The notes under the pieces were generated by a model. It was not told the DNA's origin. It did no database searches and saw only the letters and a list, made by a program, of their open reading frames with translations. From contig NC_080570.1 of the NCBI RefSeq assembly GCF_030247185.1, positions 154,083,641-154,147,640 of the forward strand: a DNA stretch of 64,000 bases, read 5' to 3'. Made by a program: the position numbers and the translations under genes. This document shows, piece after piece, positions 21,421 through 31,577 of the stretch. Numbering within the stretch: position 1 is the stretch's first letter; each line of letters begins with the position of its first letter. The DNA is from Malaya genurostris (lineage: Eukaryota; Arthropoda; Insecta; Diptera; Culicidae).

Positions 21421-22560
21421 GGTGAACTGGTATGACAGTTTCCTTCCTCGTTGCCAGGGATAGTGGTTCCCTAATTTCTAGTCGACGTCGACGTTTCTGC
21501 GGCTTCCTACAAATCGTCGGAAATGTTCGTTGATAGATTTTAAGTTTGCTGTAATTTCCTCTTAAACCATCACCACTGCCATCCCCACCACCATTCCCGG
21601 TGATAAATTAGCACCCGTGTCCTATTGTTTGCTACTCGGGCTTTCCAGGTTGTCGATTTTGCAGAAAACCCGGCGAATGAAGAAAGTAGTATGGAGGAGA
21701 CTGAAATTGCGATAAACGAAGGAAACTTTCAAAAAGCAATCGATCAAATTGACAGCCAGGAAAGAAGCGAATCCGCTTCCTACTCGATGACCTGAAACAA
21801 TCAACATCGTTTCTCGTTTATCAAATTTCCACCAGTTTCCTCTGAGCAATACAACATCTCGCTTTTCAGTGCCCCCTGAAGACGATGACGACGACGACGA
21901 CGACGACGTCGACCGCACGGCGTGTCCCCGGGGCCATCTGTTCTTAACTGTACATTTCTGTGGCATTTATCGCAGTACTGTTTTTCATCGCTCATGCCAA
22001 CCATCACCGGCAATTCTCGCACCCGGAAACGACGGACCCCGGGACTGAGGTGAAAATTGAATTTCGCACTGCTGCATAACAAAGTGTTGGTGTATTTCGT
22101 TTTGTATACTGGGTTTCTTTTTTTTTGTTTTTATTTATTCACCCCACTCGCGAACTTTTTTTTTATGTTGTTTTGTTTTGCTTTGCGTTCAAGAAAGTAC
22201 CTCCCCCCCTATCCCTCGGCGACGCCCCCTCCGTTAGTGCTTGTCGTGACGGCCGTGTGGTTTATTTGATAATTCAGATTATACAATTACCCGACCGCCA
22301 GATTGTCACGTTTTCATTTTCTGTTTGCCCAGCCGTGCGCCTTCCGTTGTTTGTCGTCCTGCCTGCCCCCTTCGGTGTGCGGGAGTACACCAAATCCGGA
22401 CACCTGATGCTGAATTTCATATTTTTTTTGGGAAAGGGGAAGCAGCAAAATCAAATTAAATCAGAGACCATTTTTTTTCGTCGGCCAAGAATGCTCTGGC
22501 GGCTTCCAAGCGGTGTATGAAACTTGAAATTTAATATAGGATTACCTCCGTTCCAAGGAC
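21421..22560. other. GC-richer single-copy island B
   Basis: Contains a (GAC)n run at about 21888-21912 that generates Ser- or Arg-run open frames on the minus strand, T-runs near 22120-22160, and a C-run at 22204. The 93- and 114-residue minus frames (21622-22082) and a 131-residue plus frame (22125-22520) have no recognisable domain and overlap each other. No gene called. Confidence 0.4.
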
Positions 22561-22979
22561 AAATGTTGGGTGGTTTGTGGTTTGGGAAAAAAGGTTCCGG
22601 CCAAAAAACGTAATATAGTAAAGGTCGAGTTGAGGAATTTGTCTGATTAGAGCATTGGGAGTAATTTGCAATAGTACTTTTGCTTAGCAGTGCTCCCAAG
22701 GATTATTATCTGATGAATTCGTCACTTGGGTTACATGCTGAGGAGAAAATGTATCATTTCGATGATAGCTTTGGTTTACAGCTAACGATACTGTTGTTCA
22801 TTTGGGCGACGTAGCCTAGTTCGTCTGGTATGAAATGTGTGGAACCTAAATACTGCCAAATGACCATGAAGCAGGAACAAATTAATTTGCTTAGCATGGA
22901 GATTCTATTTAGAAAGCAATTTCTGAATCTGATAAAATTTTTCAATCAAGAATCGATTCGTTGGTTTCCTGTCCAATGT
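22561..22979. other. No gene seen
   Basis: No motif-bearing frame or obvious repeat. Confidence 0.35.
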
Positions 22980-23881
22980 CGTAAGAGGCCACAAATATAG
23001 GAGCTCCCAAATCAAGGTGTATTTCCGTGCCGATGAGAGCTTTGGGCTTTGTCCTTACTACATTCACGTACAATGACACTCTTCACACCGTGGACTTTTC
23101 TTCGCTTCTCGTTGGATTTTAAGCATCAGCTATTACTAGAAAACCTTCCATGGTTCGCTATAGGCGATTATAATCCAATTATATTTGGATACGGTGTAAA
23201 CGTTACTCCAATTGGTGACGGCCATGCAACGGAACGTTGAAGAGGATTATTTCAGGACGATGAAAAAGACTGAATTTCATCAAAAATATTTGGTTTGGCC
23301 ACCAATATGCAGCTGCAGTGGAACAAGCCAAAGCTTGATCACTACCGGAACGGCAAACAAGTAAATATACCGTGAAGAATGTCTAAAGAAGCGATTATAA
23401 CCATTCCTACGCGGACATAACACCGAAAATGTTATCCCAGTGACCACTAGAAAACCTTCACTATATTTGTAGACATAGTAGACTTTTCTTTGATTGGTGA
23501 TTGTTACTTGACTGCCATGCAATTTTGTAGAAAGTATTGTAGGACGAAGAAAAATACCAAGTTTCATAAAAAATATATTGGTTAGGCAGGCAATATGCAG
23601 CTGAAGTGCAGCAAGGCAAGTTTGATCACTACCGGAACGGCTTACTAGTAAATATATCGTGAAGAATGCCTAAAGAAGCGACTGTTACCATTCTTACGCA
23701 GCCATAACTCTTTCTTGTTATTTGGCATCTTGTCACCACACCGAAGATGTTGTCCCAGTTACCACTAGAAAATCTTCACTATATTTGGAGACGGAGTAAA
23801 CGTTTCTTTGATTGGTGATTGTTACATTGGCTACCATGCAACATTGTAGAGGAGCGTTGTAGGATGAAGAAAAAGACCAAG
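22980..23881 (+). pseudogene. Tandemly repeated DD37E transposase segment (three units begin here)
   Basis: The same stretch of transposase is repeated head to tail. A unit starts with an AAATATTTGGTTTGGC-type block (plus-strand KYLVWQAIC) at about 23282, 23572 and, after removing the later insertion, 25002. Each unit then has GATCACTACCGGAACGGC, AGAATGTCTAAAGAAGCGAT or a variant, and a TTTGATTGGTGATTGTTAC block. Unit lengths are about 290 and 317 bp. All units are frameshifted. The third unit is interrupted by the retrotransposon at 23882-24986. Confidence 0.75.
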
Positions 23882-23915
23882 TCAGTTCGTGCTCGCATCT
23901 CACCCGACACAGTCG
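23882..23915 (+). promoter_or_regulatory. Internal Pol II promoter (Inr + DPE) of the retrotransposon
   Basis: The first bases are TCAGTT, which fits the arthropod initiator, with the A at 23884 taken as +1. AGTCG at 23911-23915 sits exactly at +28 to +32 and fits the downstream promoter element consensus RGWYV. Jockey- and I-type elements of insects carry this arrangement so that the full-length RNA includes its own promoter. Copy 2 keeps the DPE (AGTCC) but has lost the initiator. No experimental support. Confidence 0.55.
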
Positions 23916-23981
23916 AAAATCGTTTACGGTCGAAACAACAGAAACAAAGACAATACAGTGCAGTGAACAATAGTGAACGGA

Positions 23982-24939
23982 ATGGTCAAATACGATTTAA
24001 CAAAGCCTGAAACTTGGCCTGCAAGACCGAATTCAATTTGTATAGATTTCAAGCGTTGCAAAGTTAGACCAGCAGCAAAAGAAATTGAAATCTTACTTAA
24101 AGAACGAATGCATCTAGACGCTAATAATGTAAGTGAGATTCAATTCAACAAGGCGTCTAACTGTGTGTACATTATGTTTAAACGTGAAAGCGATGCAATT
24201 GCATTCGCTTCGGTTAACAACGAGGTGCACAGCGTTGAGTGTGACAACATTAAATACATTAAATCCCTGTGCACATGGTGGACAATGCCATAGAAGTACG
24301 CGTGCATGACCTTCCCCCGCAGATCAGCGATAAGTTCGTTCGGGACAATATGTCGCAGTACATTTCACCGTACTGGAAAGGGAAGTATGGCGGAATTTAT
24401 TCCACGGCATCCGGAATAGCGTGCGAGTGGTACGTATGCAACTACGTAAGGCAATTCCATCTTACATCATTTGTGGTCAAGGTGGGACTCATCCGTGTAA
24501 AACGCTGATTACCTATGAAAATCAGCTGGTTACATGTCAGTTTTGTGAACAACCTGCGCACTACGGTAAACCTTGCATCGAAACTGCGAAAAGGACATCT
24601 TCAACTAAAGACAAGGTCAACCGTTCAACAACGAAAACTAATGAGTGCAGTACTCCTGTTTCACCATCAAAACAACCAGCAACTGCAGCCAATGTACAAC
24701 AAGGCGCATCTACAGCAGCTATCAACGAGCACAAGACTGCGAACAACAAGGAAAACGAAAAGAAGACGGAATAAAACACCACCGATACGGCAATGAATGA
24801 CGATACGAGTCACGACCAAAGTGCCCCTCAACCCTCGTAGGAGGGAAGTGGAAGCTCTTCTCCTCCTAGAAAAAGAGTGACAACGAAACCCACTTCAAAA
24901 AATGCTTTATTTAAAAAATCGGCTAATTCGGCCACGTAA
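23982..24939 (+). pseudogene. Retrotransposon ORF1 (gag-like nucleic-acid-binding protein), frameshifted
   Basis: Begins at ATG 23982 (MVKYDLTKPETWPARPNSIC). An RRM-like stretch follows (NCVYIMFKRESDAIAFAS), then a frameshift near 24263, VDNAIEVRVHDLP, another near 24355, and MQLRKAIPSYIICGQGGTHP. Next is a CCHC zinc knuckle, CQFCEQPAHYGKPC, with all four ligands (C-x2-C-x4-H-x4-C). A Ser/Thr/Asn-rich tail closes with SSPPRKRVTT and stops at 24937-24939. Start and stop agree with copy 2. At least two frameshifts and one in-frame stop break it. ORF1 proteins of this type coat the element RNA in the cytoplasm and accompany it during target-primed reverse transcription. The clade cannot be named without the missing ORF2. 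Confidence 0.8.
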
Positions 24940-24995
24940 AGCTTGTACGCAAATAGGCCTGAATAAAAAATATCTTGAAAAAAAACAAGACCAAG

Positions 24996-25400
24996 TTTCA
25001 TAAAAAAATATTTGGTTAGGTAGGCAATATGCAACTATGGTCGAACAAGTCAAAACTTGATCACTACCGGAACGGCAAACAAGTAAATATTCCGTGAAGA
25101 ATGTCTAAAGAAGCGATGGTTACCATTGCTATTCCTTCGCTATTCTGGCCTGATTTGGCATCTTGTCACTAAGCCAAAGATGTTTTGGAATGGTATAAGC
25201 CTAACTGCTTATCGAGCGGTATAGAGCTCTTGTGAAGAGAGAACTCTCTCGATACAAACAACAATCTATAACTAGAGGAAATTTTCGAAAATCTTCGACA
25301 AAAGTAGCTAAATCGGTGGATGGAGTAAACTCAAAAGTTCGTAGTTTCTTCATGCAACCTAATTAAGTAACTGTAATTAGTTTTAGGATGACTAATAATG
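24996..25400 (+). pseudogene. DD37E transposase remnant, continuation of the third tandem unit
   Basis: Resumes directly after the retrotransposon's target duplication with TTTCATAAAAAAATATTTGG and runs through GATCACTACCGGAACGGC, AGAGAGAACTCTCTCGATAC and the end-type block ACTAATAATGCACAATTAAA. The last block also closes the copies at 19655 and 54395. Confidence 0.7.
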
Positions 25401-25917
25401 CACAATTAAATGCACAAAAAATGAAATTTACACGACATGCAATTCAATGATACTTTGAAATAGACATCAATTGAATAAAAAATTTAATTGAAAATCATCA
25501 TCGATGTAAAAATAAATTAGAATTCTTTAATTTTTCAATTAATTATACAATTATATTTTAATTTACGCTTAGTTTTGCTTTTAAAGTATATTGAAAAGTG
25601 AAGATCGGAGGAGTAAATTTATATTCAATTTCCTTCTCCAAATATCTGAATGAAAATATGTTTATCTGTGTGAATAAAAAATGTATCTTGGATTGAACTA
25701 ACAGAAAATTTCGACGAACTGATCCGAAAGGTATATGACAGTCGACTCTCTTGGCTCCGGATCAAAAAGTATCATCTCACTGCTAGGTGGATTAAGTTCC
25801 ACGTTATTTCCAGAGTCTCTTCCTCGCACAATTCCGAGATTATGGACGTTATTGTAATAAAAGCTAGAATTTTTATGCATCAATGCTAATCGCTTGCCAA
25901 ATCAGAAATTTTGAAGC
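25401..25917. other. No gene seen; AT-rich
   Basis: A short R150-like end resembling CGACGAACTGATCCGAAAGG appears at about 25710. Otherwise nothing recognisable. Confidence 0.4.
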
Positions 25918-26636
25918 AAAGGGTGTACCCGTGTTTGCATATAAAAACTGCCCCCAAACAGAAATAAAATTAATATAAGCTGTATGAAAGGGGGTATGTA
26001 TTGGAGATGATTTTCCCAAAATTTTAACCCTTTAACTGCTATATATGTGGAGTTAGGGGTGGAGCCCTGAACTCAAGTTTGTGGATGGAAACGCGTGGTA
26101 TTTAGTTCTAAGGGCGTGTGGTATATGATTTTAGAACTAAATATCCTGCGTCTCCATCGGATGATGATAATTTGATGGAGACGCATGGTTTTTACGGATG
26201 ATTTATTTTTTTAAATTCTGATATTATATCCGAACACATTTTTTAAAAACCTTTAAAAAATACAGCGTAATGTACTCACGAATGATTTATTCTTTATGTA
26301 AAATCTGAAGTGGTAGCAAAATTGTAAGTGCGAATAAAAGAAATCGAAAATTTTGAACATATATTTCTACATAAAATATATATTGAAAAATTCTGAAAAA
26401 AACATCAGAAAGGTTTTCCATAACTCCTGAACATGTTCCTGATTTTTTTCAATTTTTTTTTGTTGAAAGGTTTTAGAAAAATTTAAATAAAAAGAAAATC
26501 AGAAGAACCACCCTAACTCCATAAATATGGCAGCTGAAAGGTTAAAATTTTGGGAAAATCATACCCAATACAAACCCCTTTGCAATTTTATTTCTGTTTG
26601 GGGGCAGGTTTTATATGCAATCCCGGCTACGCCCTT
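25918..26636. mobile_element. Long-arm foldback element (about 720 bp)
   Basis: The left arm (about 25918-26059) and right arm (about 26508-26636) are diverged reverse complements with small indels. Matching landmarks, read inward from each end, are AAAGGG, TTGCATATAAAA, CTGCCCCCAAACAGAAATAA, GATTTTCCCAAAATTTTAAC and GGAGTTAGGG. The centre holds a smaller palindrome around TTAGTTCTA/TAGAACTAA (about 26103-26146) and GGAGACGC motifs. No coding capacity. A related sequence lies at 43140-43740. No target duplication could be fixed. Confidence 0.75.
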
Positions 26637-26747
26637 TATTAAGATGAATGAGTTTATATGTGAGGTAGAAGCACCAGATTTGTACACTGAAAAACTGATT
26701 GATGGTAAAAGGTTGTGAATTTAAATGTGCACATGGCACACATTTGT

Positions 26748-26835
26748 TTTACGAGTTGTTTTCGACTCATCAGTGCACTAGCAGTTCATGCGAAACAGTT
26801 AGTTCCACCTCGTAGTTCAACATAAATCGATTAGT
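26748..26835 (-). repeat. FB-family copy
   Basis: TTTTCGACTCATCAGTGCAC followed by GCAGTTCATG and GTTCAACATAAATCG is a decayed reverse-orientation copy of the family terminus. Confidence 0.6.
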
Positions 26836-26839
26836 AGAC

Positions 26840-27062
26840 GCAACAAATTCAAAACCACTGTAACTTATTAGCAACTAATAAGCAACAAACTATTTGTTTT
26901 GGAGGTTATTTGGATGGGGTGCTTTGTTAACTTAATGTGAACTTAGCGAAGAACTAAAAAAATTGAATAAAAAAAATGAGCAACAAATTCAAAATTTCCG
27001 TAACTAATTAGCAACTTATTACTCACCTATTTGCGTTATCATCGGCGAGAGGTGCCTCGCTA
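26840..27062 (-). repeat. S1 family copy
   Basis: Reverse units with CCGTAACTAATTAGCAACTT, GTGAACTTAGCGAAGAACT and a terminal block (GATGATAACGCAAATAGG in reverse) shared with 577-610. Confidence 0.7.
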
Positions 27063-28560
27063 AATTCTTGTTCATAATAATTATATATTTATAGTTTAAA
27101 TTTCGTTTGTACTTCAAATAACTTATTTAATAACAATTATATACCTTTACTCAATTGTGAACTCGTTTCTGTTTCTGTTGTTTATCTTGCAGCTTTTTTT
27201 GTTTCTATTATTTTCTTCTGTTTGAATATTTTATAAGCTGTAAAAGTTGCAAAATGCACTCCAATAATCAACTAACAGGAAAAACTATTCACGATCTCCA
27301 GTTATGTCTCTGACATTACCCACCCGACTTCTTTTTTTGTGTGAACATTGTTCGATTTATCCTGAGTTCCGAATAGTAATAACTAAACACCACTTGAACC
27401 GAACGTTGGACACGATTCGTACAACACGAGTACCATTAAAAACCCCGCCCATCCCTTCGGCGGTCCTCTTTCAAAACAAACAAAATGGATAATACATCCA
27501 TTAGGATTGTGGTCGTAAAATTTGCACCGCTTCGCATACAATATATCAAACGACTTTTTCGCCGTTTTCAACCGCCTCGCCAGAGCCATTAATTCAGCAC
27601 TCTGCTACTCTATTGCGACCATTTAAATTAATTTTCACCTCATTGGAATGCCACTGGCTCTCCTGCCGGAGCAGTCTCGCGTGTGGTCCATGAGCGGTAA
27701 TTATTGCAAACTACAACAACAGCAACAACAACGACGACAACGACCGCAAGGTTTTTGACCCAAAAATTAAACTGCAACTCGGTACGTAAATAACAAGCAG
27801 TGTAATTTGCTGTCATTGACCGCACCAACACGTCCCACCCTCCTGCTGTCCTTCTGTTCTGTCGGCTCTGGAAAATGATTCGCTTGTTGTTCATCCGAAT
27901 TGTGGTGGTGAAATATGACGAAGGGAGGAAGGGTGTCCGCAAAAGAAACCAACCCCACAATGCTGTTGTGTTGGCTTGTCACTGGAATTCGACTCATTTG
28001 TACCAATTAAACCATCGCCTAATGGCCTGTCGATTAGCAACAGGGGCACCCAGTCAGCCTCCCTTCCACTCGTCGTCGCCGTCGTCGTCATCGTCGGAAG
28101 CGCCACACCCAAACCGTTATCCACGTCTCAATTCCTCTCACTCTATCTCTCGTAGGACCAACCGACGGCCCGACGGCGACGAAAATTTGATTATAAAGTT
28201 GAATTTCTTTCAGACGGAGTTTAAAGACTTTTTGTCTCCGTCGTGGACTTTGTCCATCGCCCGCCACCACCTCCTGGTCCTTTCGCAGAAGCTCCCAAGC
28301 AGAGGTTTTCAAGCGAGGCGTGTAAAAGAATAATGCTAATGAAAATTGTTTTCTCCGGGGCAAGAATAGCCACAACTCGTCAACTTTAGCCACCCTCGGC
28401 TGGACGTAAATGGGAAAACTTTTTTTTTTGTTTCTAGCACTACGATTCTATAGATTGACCTTTATTCCTGTCGTCAGATTCGAGCGGATCCGAACACAAC
28501 GCAGCGGCGTTGATTGCTCGTGACGGTTTTGTCAGTAAGCTGCTAGTCTGGCCAATTTAA
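27063..28560. other. GC-richer single-copy island C
   Basis: Holds (CAA)n/(CGA)n runs at about 27710-27750 and a TCGTCGTC-type run at about 28065-28095. Several overlapping frames on both strands (up to 152 residues, 27875-28333) owe their length to these triplets and show no domain. A segment at 27298-27330 (CAGTTATGTCTCTGACATTA) is also found at 57594 and inverted at 59031. No gene called. Confidence 0.4.
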
Positions 28561-29151
28561 TAGAAAAAAAATTTAGTCATTTTAGCACGCGATGACTCGA
28601 ACAATTTAACAAAGCGAACTACATCTCGATAAGGTTATTGCTTGACTTCATTTGACTTGAACAGAACAGTTTACAAGGAGCATTCGTTCCGTTTCCGTGT
28701 CCTGATAAGGATCTACCCCCCTCGGAGGGAACACGGACTGGATCACACATTCATTATCGTGTCCCGAAAGTATCGTGTTTCGAAGCCGCATATCATCCTT
28801 GGCACGCAACTGGACGCCTTCTGGGTTTTCTTGAGAATCCTTCCTGAGGGTCTAGCTTAAGCTAATGTTACGGCTAATTGACTCCAATTTGCTGCATCGC
28901 GCCTTGGCCGTGTAAGGCCTTCACAGCCGTAATAAACGGTTAGCTGTCAGTTTTGATTCGCCGACGGTATGACTTGTTTAGCGTTGATGTTTCAGCGCTC
29001 GGCGGGTTTGCGAAATGGGTTCCGTTCTTCGGGGAAGGGTCAATGTATTAATTAAGAACTACAGGTAGGAGTCGTTTCATAGACTGGCTGTATTTACAAC
29101 GGATCAGTGGTTGTCCACAAGAAGAACTCAGTTCCTTCGTTGATCTTATTA
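28561..29151. other. No gene seen
   Basis: A 72-residue plus frame (28642-28860) has no recognisable motif. Nothing else noted. Confidence 0.35.
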
Positions 29152-30945
29152 ACAGGATTGTTACGGTCGCGCGGTTTTCGCGGATTTCGCGCGATTTCTG
29201 TTCAGATTTTGATGCGAAGGCGCGGATTTCGCGCGAATTACAGGCAACACTATTTCACATTTGTGAATCATTTGTTCGAAAAGCAAGTTCTTTGTTTGTG
29301 AGTTTTATGAAACTTCGAATTGAAGATGGGCGAACGTTTCTTCAATTGGCAATGAACGTAATAAATGGAATGCTATTCTTCGATAATATGGTCACAAGTT
29401 TTGTTTGTGATAAAAATATCATTCTAAAAGCTTAATTTGCACGACAGGCTTACGAAGCGAATTTGGACAAGAAAAGAAACGAAGAAGAAAAATCTAAAAC
29501 GTTCATCTAGTGCTCTGCTCTTCATACTTCTGACCCCGAAGGGATTCCATCCGTGGTGAAAAGAAATTGTTCTAATAGTTTGTTGGTTCCACTATCCAAC
29601 ATTTTCAATTGCTCTTTGCGTTCTGGAATTTTTCCTGAAATACGAAAGAAATCCTATGTGCTTCCAGTTTACAAAAGTATCCAACTATCGTGGAACTTCT
29701 GCTTTGTGCGCTGTATTGAAGCTTATCCTTCATCTTACGTTCTTAGCAAACACGACTGCAAAATAGATTCCTTATACACCGATTTCTCTGCTACGTTCGA
29801 CAAAATCAATCATCTCGATCTCTAAGTTTAGTAGACTGGGATTTAACGGTTAATTTTTGAAACAAAATGGTTTTAAATGCCTCTAAATGCTCCATCATCT
29901 CTTTTAGTCACAAAAAGTCTGTATTCAAGTTCAACTATAATATTTCAAAAACTGTCCCTGAAAGCGCATCGCCTACTAAGGACCTGGGTGTTCTTTCTTC
30001 TTTGATGTACATTGCATTGAATTGAAAGCTTAGTATTGCGCTTTAGTTCGCTCGCTCAACTCACGGATATACTGCTGTTATCTGGTTATCCTATTACCAA
30101 AAAAATATCCAACGCACTGAAATGACTCATCACAAATTTGTACTGTTCGCTCTTCGATGTCTTCCATGGAGATATCCTTTAAACTTACCGAGTTACCATG
30201 ACGACGACAAACTGATTGGTCTAGAATTATAATCTATCCGTCGCGATGTTTGTAAGGATCGTTTTGTGGCCGACCTACTTCACTCGCGAATCGATTGCAC
30301 CGAGCTATTGCAATTGTTACAATTAGAATTTCGACGTCGTAATCTTCGACCCTATTTTTTTCTTCGGATTCCCTATGCTAGAACTGATTATGTATATAAC
30401 AAGCCCATTGCTAGCATGTGCCGCATATTTAAAAATGCTTTAATTCTTTGGACTTTCATTAGTCACGTAATGTTATCAAGAAAACGTTCCTCATGTTATT
30501 GTCTTAGATTTAATTACTATAAAAGCACTAGATTGAAGGAAATGTATCATTTGGATGATTGTAATCTGTTGATGCAAAAGATGAGGAGGTTATATGCCTG
30601 CTGGAGAGCAAGTTTGACTGAAACTAACTCCATTGGGCTTATGCCTGCTCCAAATGAAAGAATAAAATAATGAAAGATGAGGAGGAAATGAAAGATTTTC
30701 AGAGTAAAATTTGACAACAAGAGAAGGTGCTGTCTCAGAAAACAAAAGCTAAACAGGCGGCGATAAATAATTTGCACTGAAATTTAAGTGATTGAATCAT
30801 ATCATCCTCTACATTAAAATTTTGCTTACCGAGAAGGAAAAGCATGCCGAGCAAGAAAATATTGAATCAAACTTTGTGCGGATTCCGCGCGTTTTAGTTT
30901 TCGATTTCGCACGTTTTAAATTCGATTTTTTTGTAACAACCCTGT
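29152..30945. repeat. Segment bounded by 13-bp inverted ends and CGCG-rich flanks
   Basis: ACAGGATTGTTAC (29152-29164) is mirrored by GTAACAACCCTGT (30933-30945) with one mismatch. Just inside both ends are CGCG-rich stretches (TTTTCGCGGATTTCGCGCG on the left; GCGGATTCCGCGCG near 30879). The retrotransposon remnant below fills the middle. This could be a DNA element invaded by a LINE. No target duplication seen. Confidence 0.35.
29520..30670 (+). pseudogene. Jockey-like reverse transcriptase, heavily deleted
   Basis: Plus-strand pieces of a non-LTR polymerase. SNSLLVPLSNIFNCSLRSGIFPE (about 29565-29640) is followed by the palm segment YTDFSATFDKINH (about 29778-29820), containing the first catalytic Asp. 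A jump skips the FADD-type motif and reaches NASKCSIISFSHKKS and KDLGVL (about 29875-30000). The C-terminal stretch, 30266-30670, has RIDCTELLQLL and RTDYVYNKPIASMCRIFKNA. Numerous frameshifts and stops. Typical of a Jockey-clade element. Inactive. Confidence 0.75.
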
Positions 30946-30949
30946 AGCA

Positions 30950-31111
30950 GAACAACGAGACGGGTATAGAGTAACGTGTAAGTCGATGTCTTTCTCGTAG
31001 CCCAGCCGGGTTCGATTCCCAACTCCTCACTTAGTGTCAGAAAGTTTTCCTGGCCCGAAGAAGCGAACGACTTTATGGATAAAGCCATTATAATCGAAAC
31101 AAAAAAGAAAT
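30950..31111 (+). mobile_element. tRNA-derived SINE (Feilai-like 3' half)
   Basis: The Pol III B box GGTTCGATTCC is at 31009-31019, in the context TAGCCCAGCCGGG..CCC. It is followed by the body CACTTAGTGTCAGAAAGTTT, TGGCCCGAAGAAGCGAACGA and the tail ATTATAATCGAAACAAAAAA. The A box is degenerate. The layout and tail resemble the tRNA-related SINEs of mosquitoes; the family name is from memory of the tail and should be treated as tentative. Confidence 0.7.
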
Positions 31112-31138
31112 AATTTCGTTACGTCTACAACTCACCAG

Positions 31139-31250
31139 GGCGGTAACAGTTTATGTTTACCTAGACTCAATGATTCAATAGAAAACTACTCTAGTTAGCA
31201 GATCAATATGAACTGCTCACGAACTGCTGAGTCGAAGACGAAACGTAAAA
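31139..31250 (+). repeat. FB-family copy
   Basis: GGTAACAGTTTATGTTTAC on the left and CTGAGTCGAAGACGAAACGT followed by AAAAATAAG on the right give the conserved 3' terminus. The inverted arms are partly decayed. Confidence 0.7.
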
Positions 31251-31577
31251 ATAAGTTTATTGAAAGATTGTTGTTTGATCAAGTGTTGCTTTGCAAGAAA
31301 AAAATAGTGTTAAACATCGACGTTTCGAAAGAATATCAAAGGAATATCGCTTCATCTTGAAGGGAAACTATAAAATTTTATATTCATAATTTAGTAACAA
31401 TTTTTGCATTTTGCATTATACAGTTGCATACAAAATGTTTACTCACAACGACAACAAATATTTATATCATCAAGTTTGTTTAAAATCTATGTTTTTTTCT
31501 AAATTGTTTTTGCTTTTAGTGTTGAGTAGCCTTTTTCGACTATTTGCGATGTAACAAATCTATTTAACGAAAAAAAT
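31251..31577. other. No gene seen; AT-rich
   Basis: Nothing recognisable. Confidence 0.35.

Larger units (their letters stand above)
23882..24986 (+). mobile_element. ORF1-only non-LTR retrotransposon, copy 1
   Basis: A 1105-bp insertion flanked by AAGACCAAG (23873-23881 and 24987-24995). It interrupts a tandem DD37E remnant that continues seamlessly on the other side. It starts with TCAGTTCGTG, contains one ORF1, and ends 47 bp after the ORF1 stop in an A-rich tail with AATAAA at 24962-24967. No endonuclease or reverse transcriptase lies between ORF1 and the tail. Copy 2 at 31578-32636 has the same 5' region and the same ORF1-to-tail junction. The shared architecture argues for a non-autonomous family comparable to mammalian HAL1 rather than two independent deletions (inference). 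Confidence 0.8.

Noticed and set aside
21622..22082. Cys-containing minus frame (KQYCDKCHRN) as a zinc-finger gene
   Set aside because: Only one C-x2-C pair occurs, next to an Arg run produced by the GAC microsatellite. No second ligand pair and no continuation.
27875..28333. 152-residue plus-strand frame in island C
   Set aside because: Its length is due to TCG-type triplet runs (Ser-rich). Overlapping minus frames are equally long. No domain.
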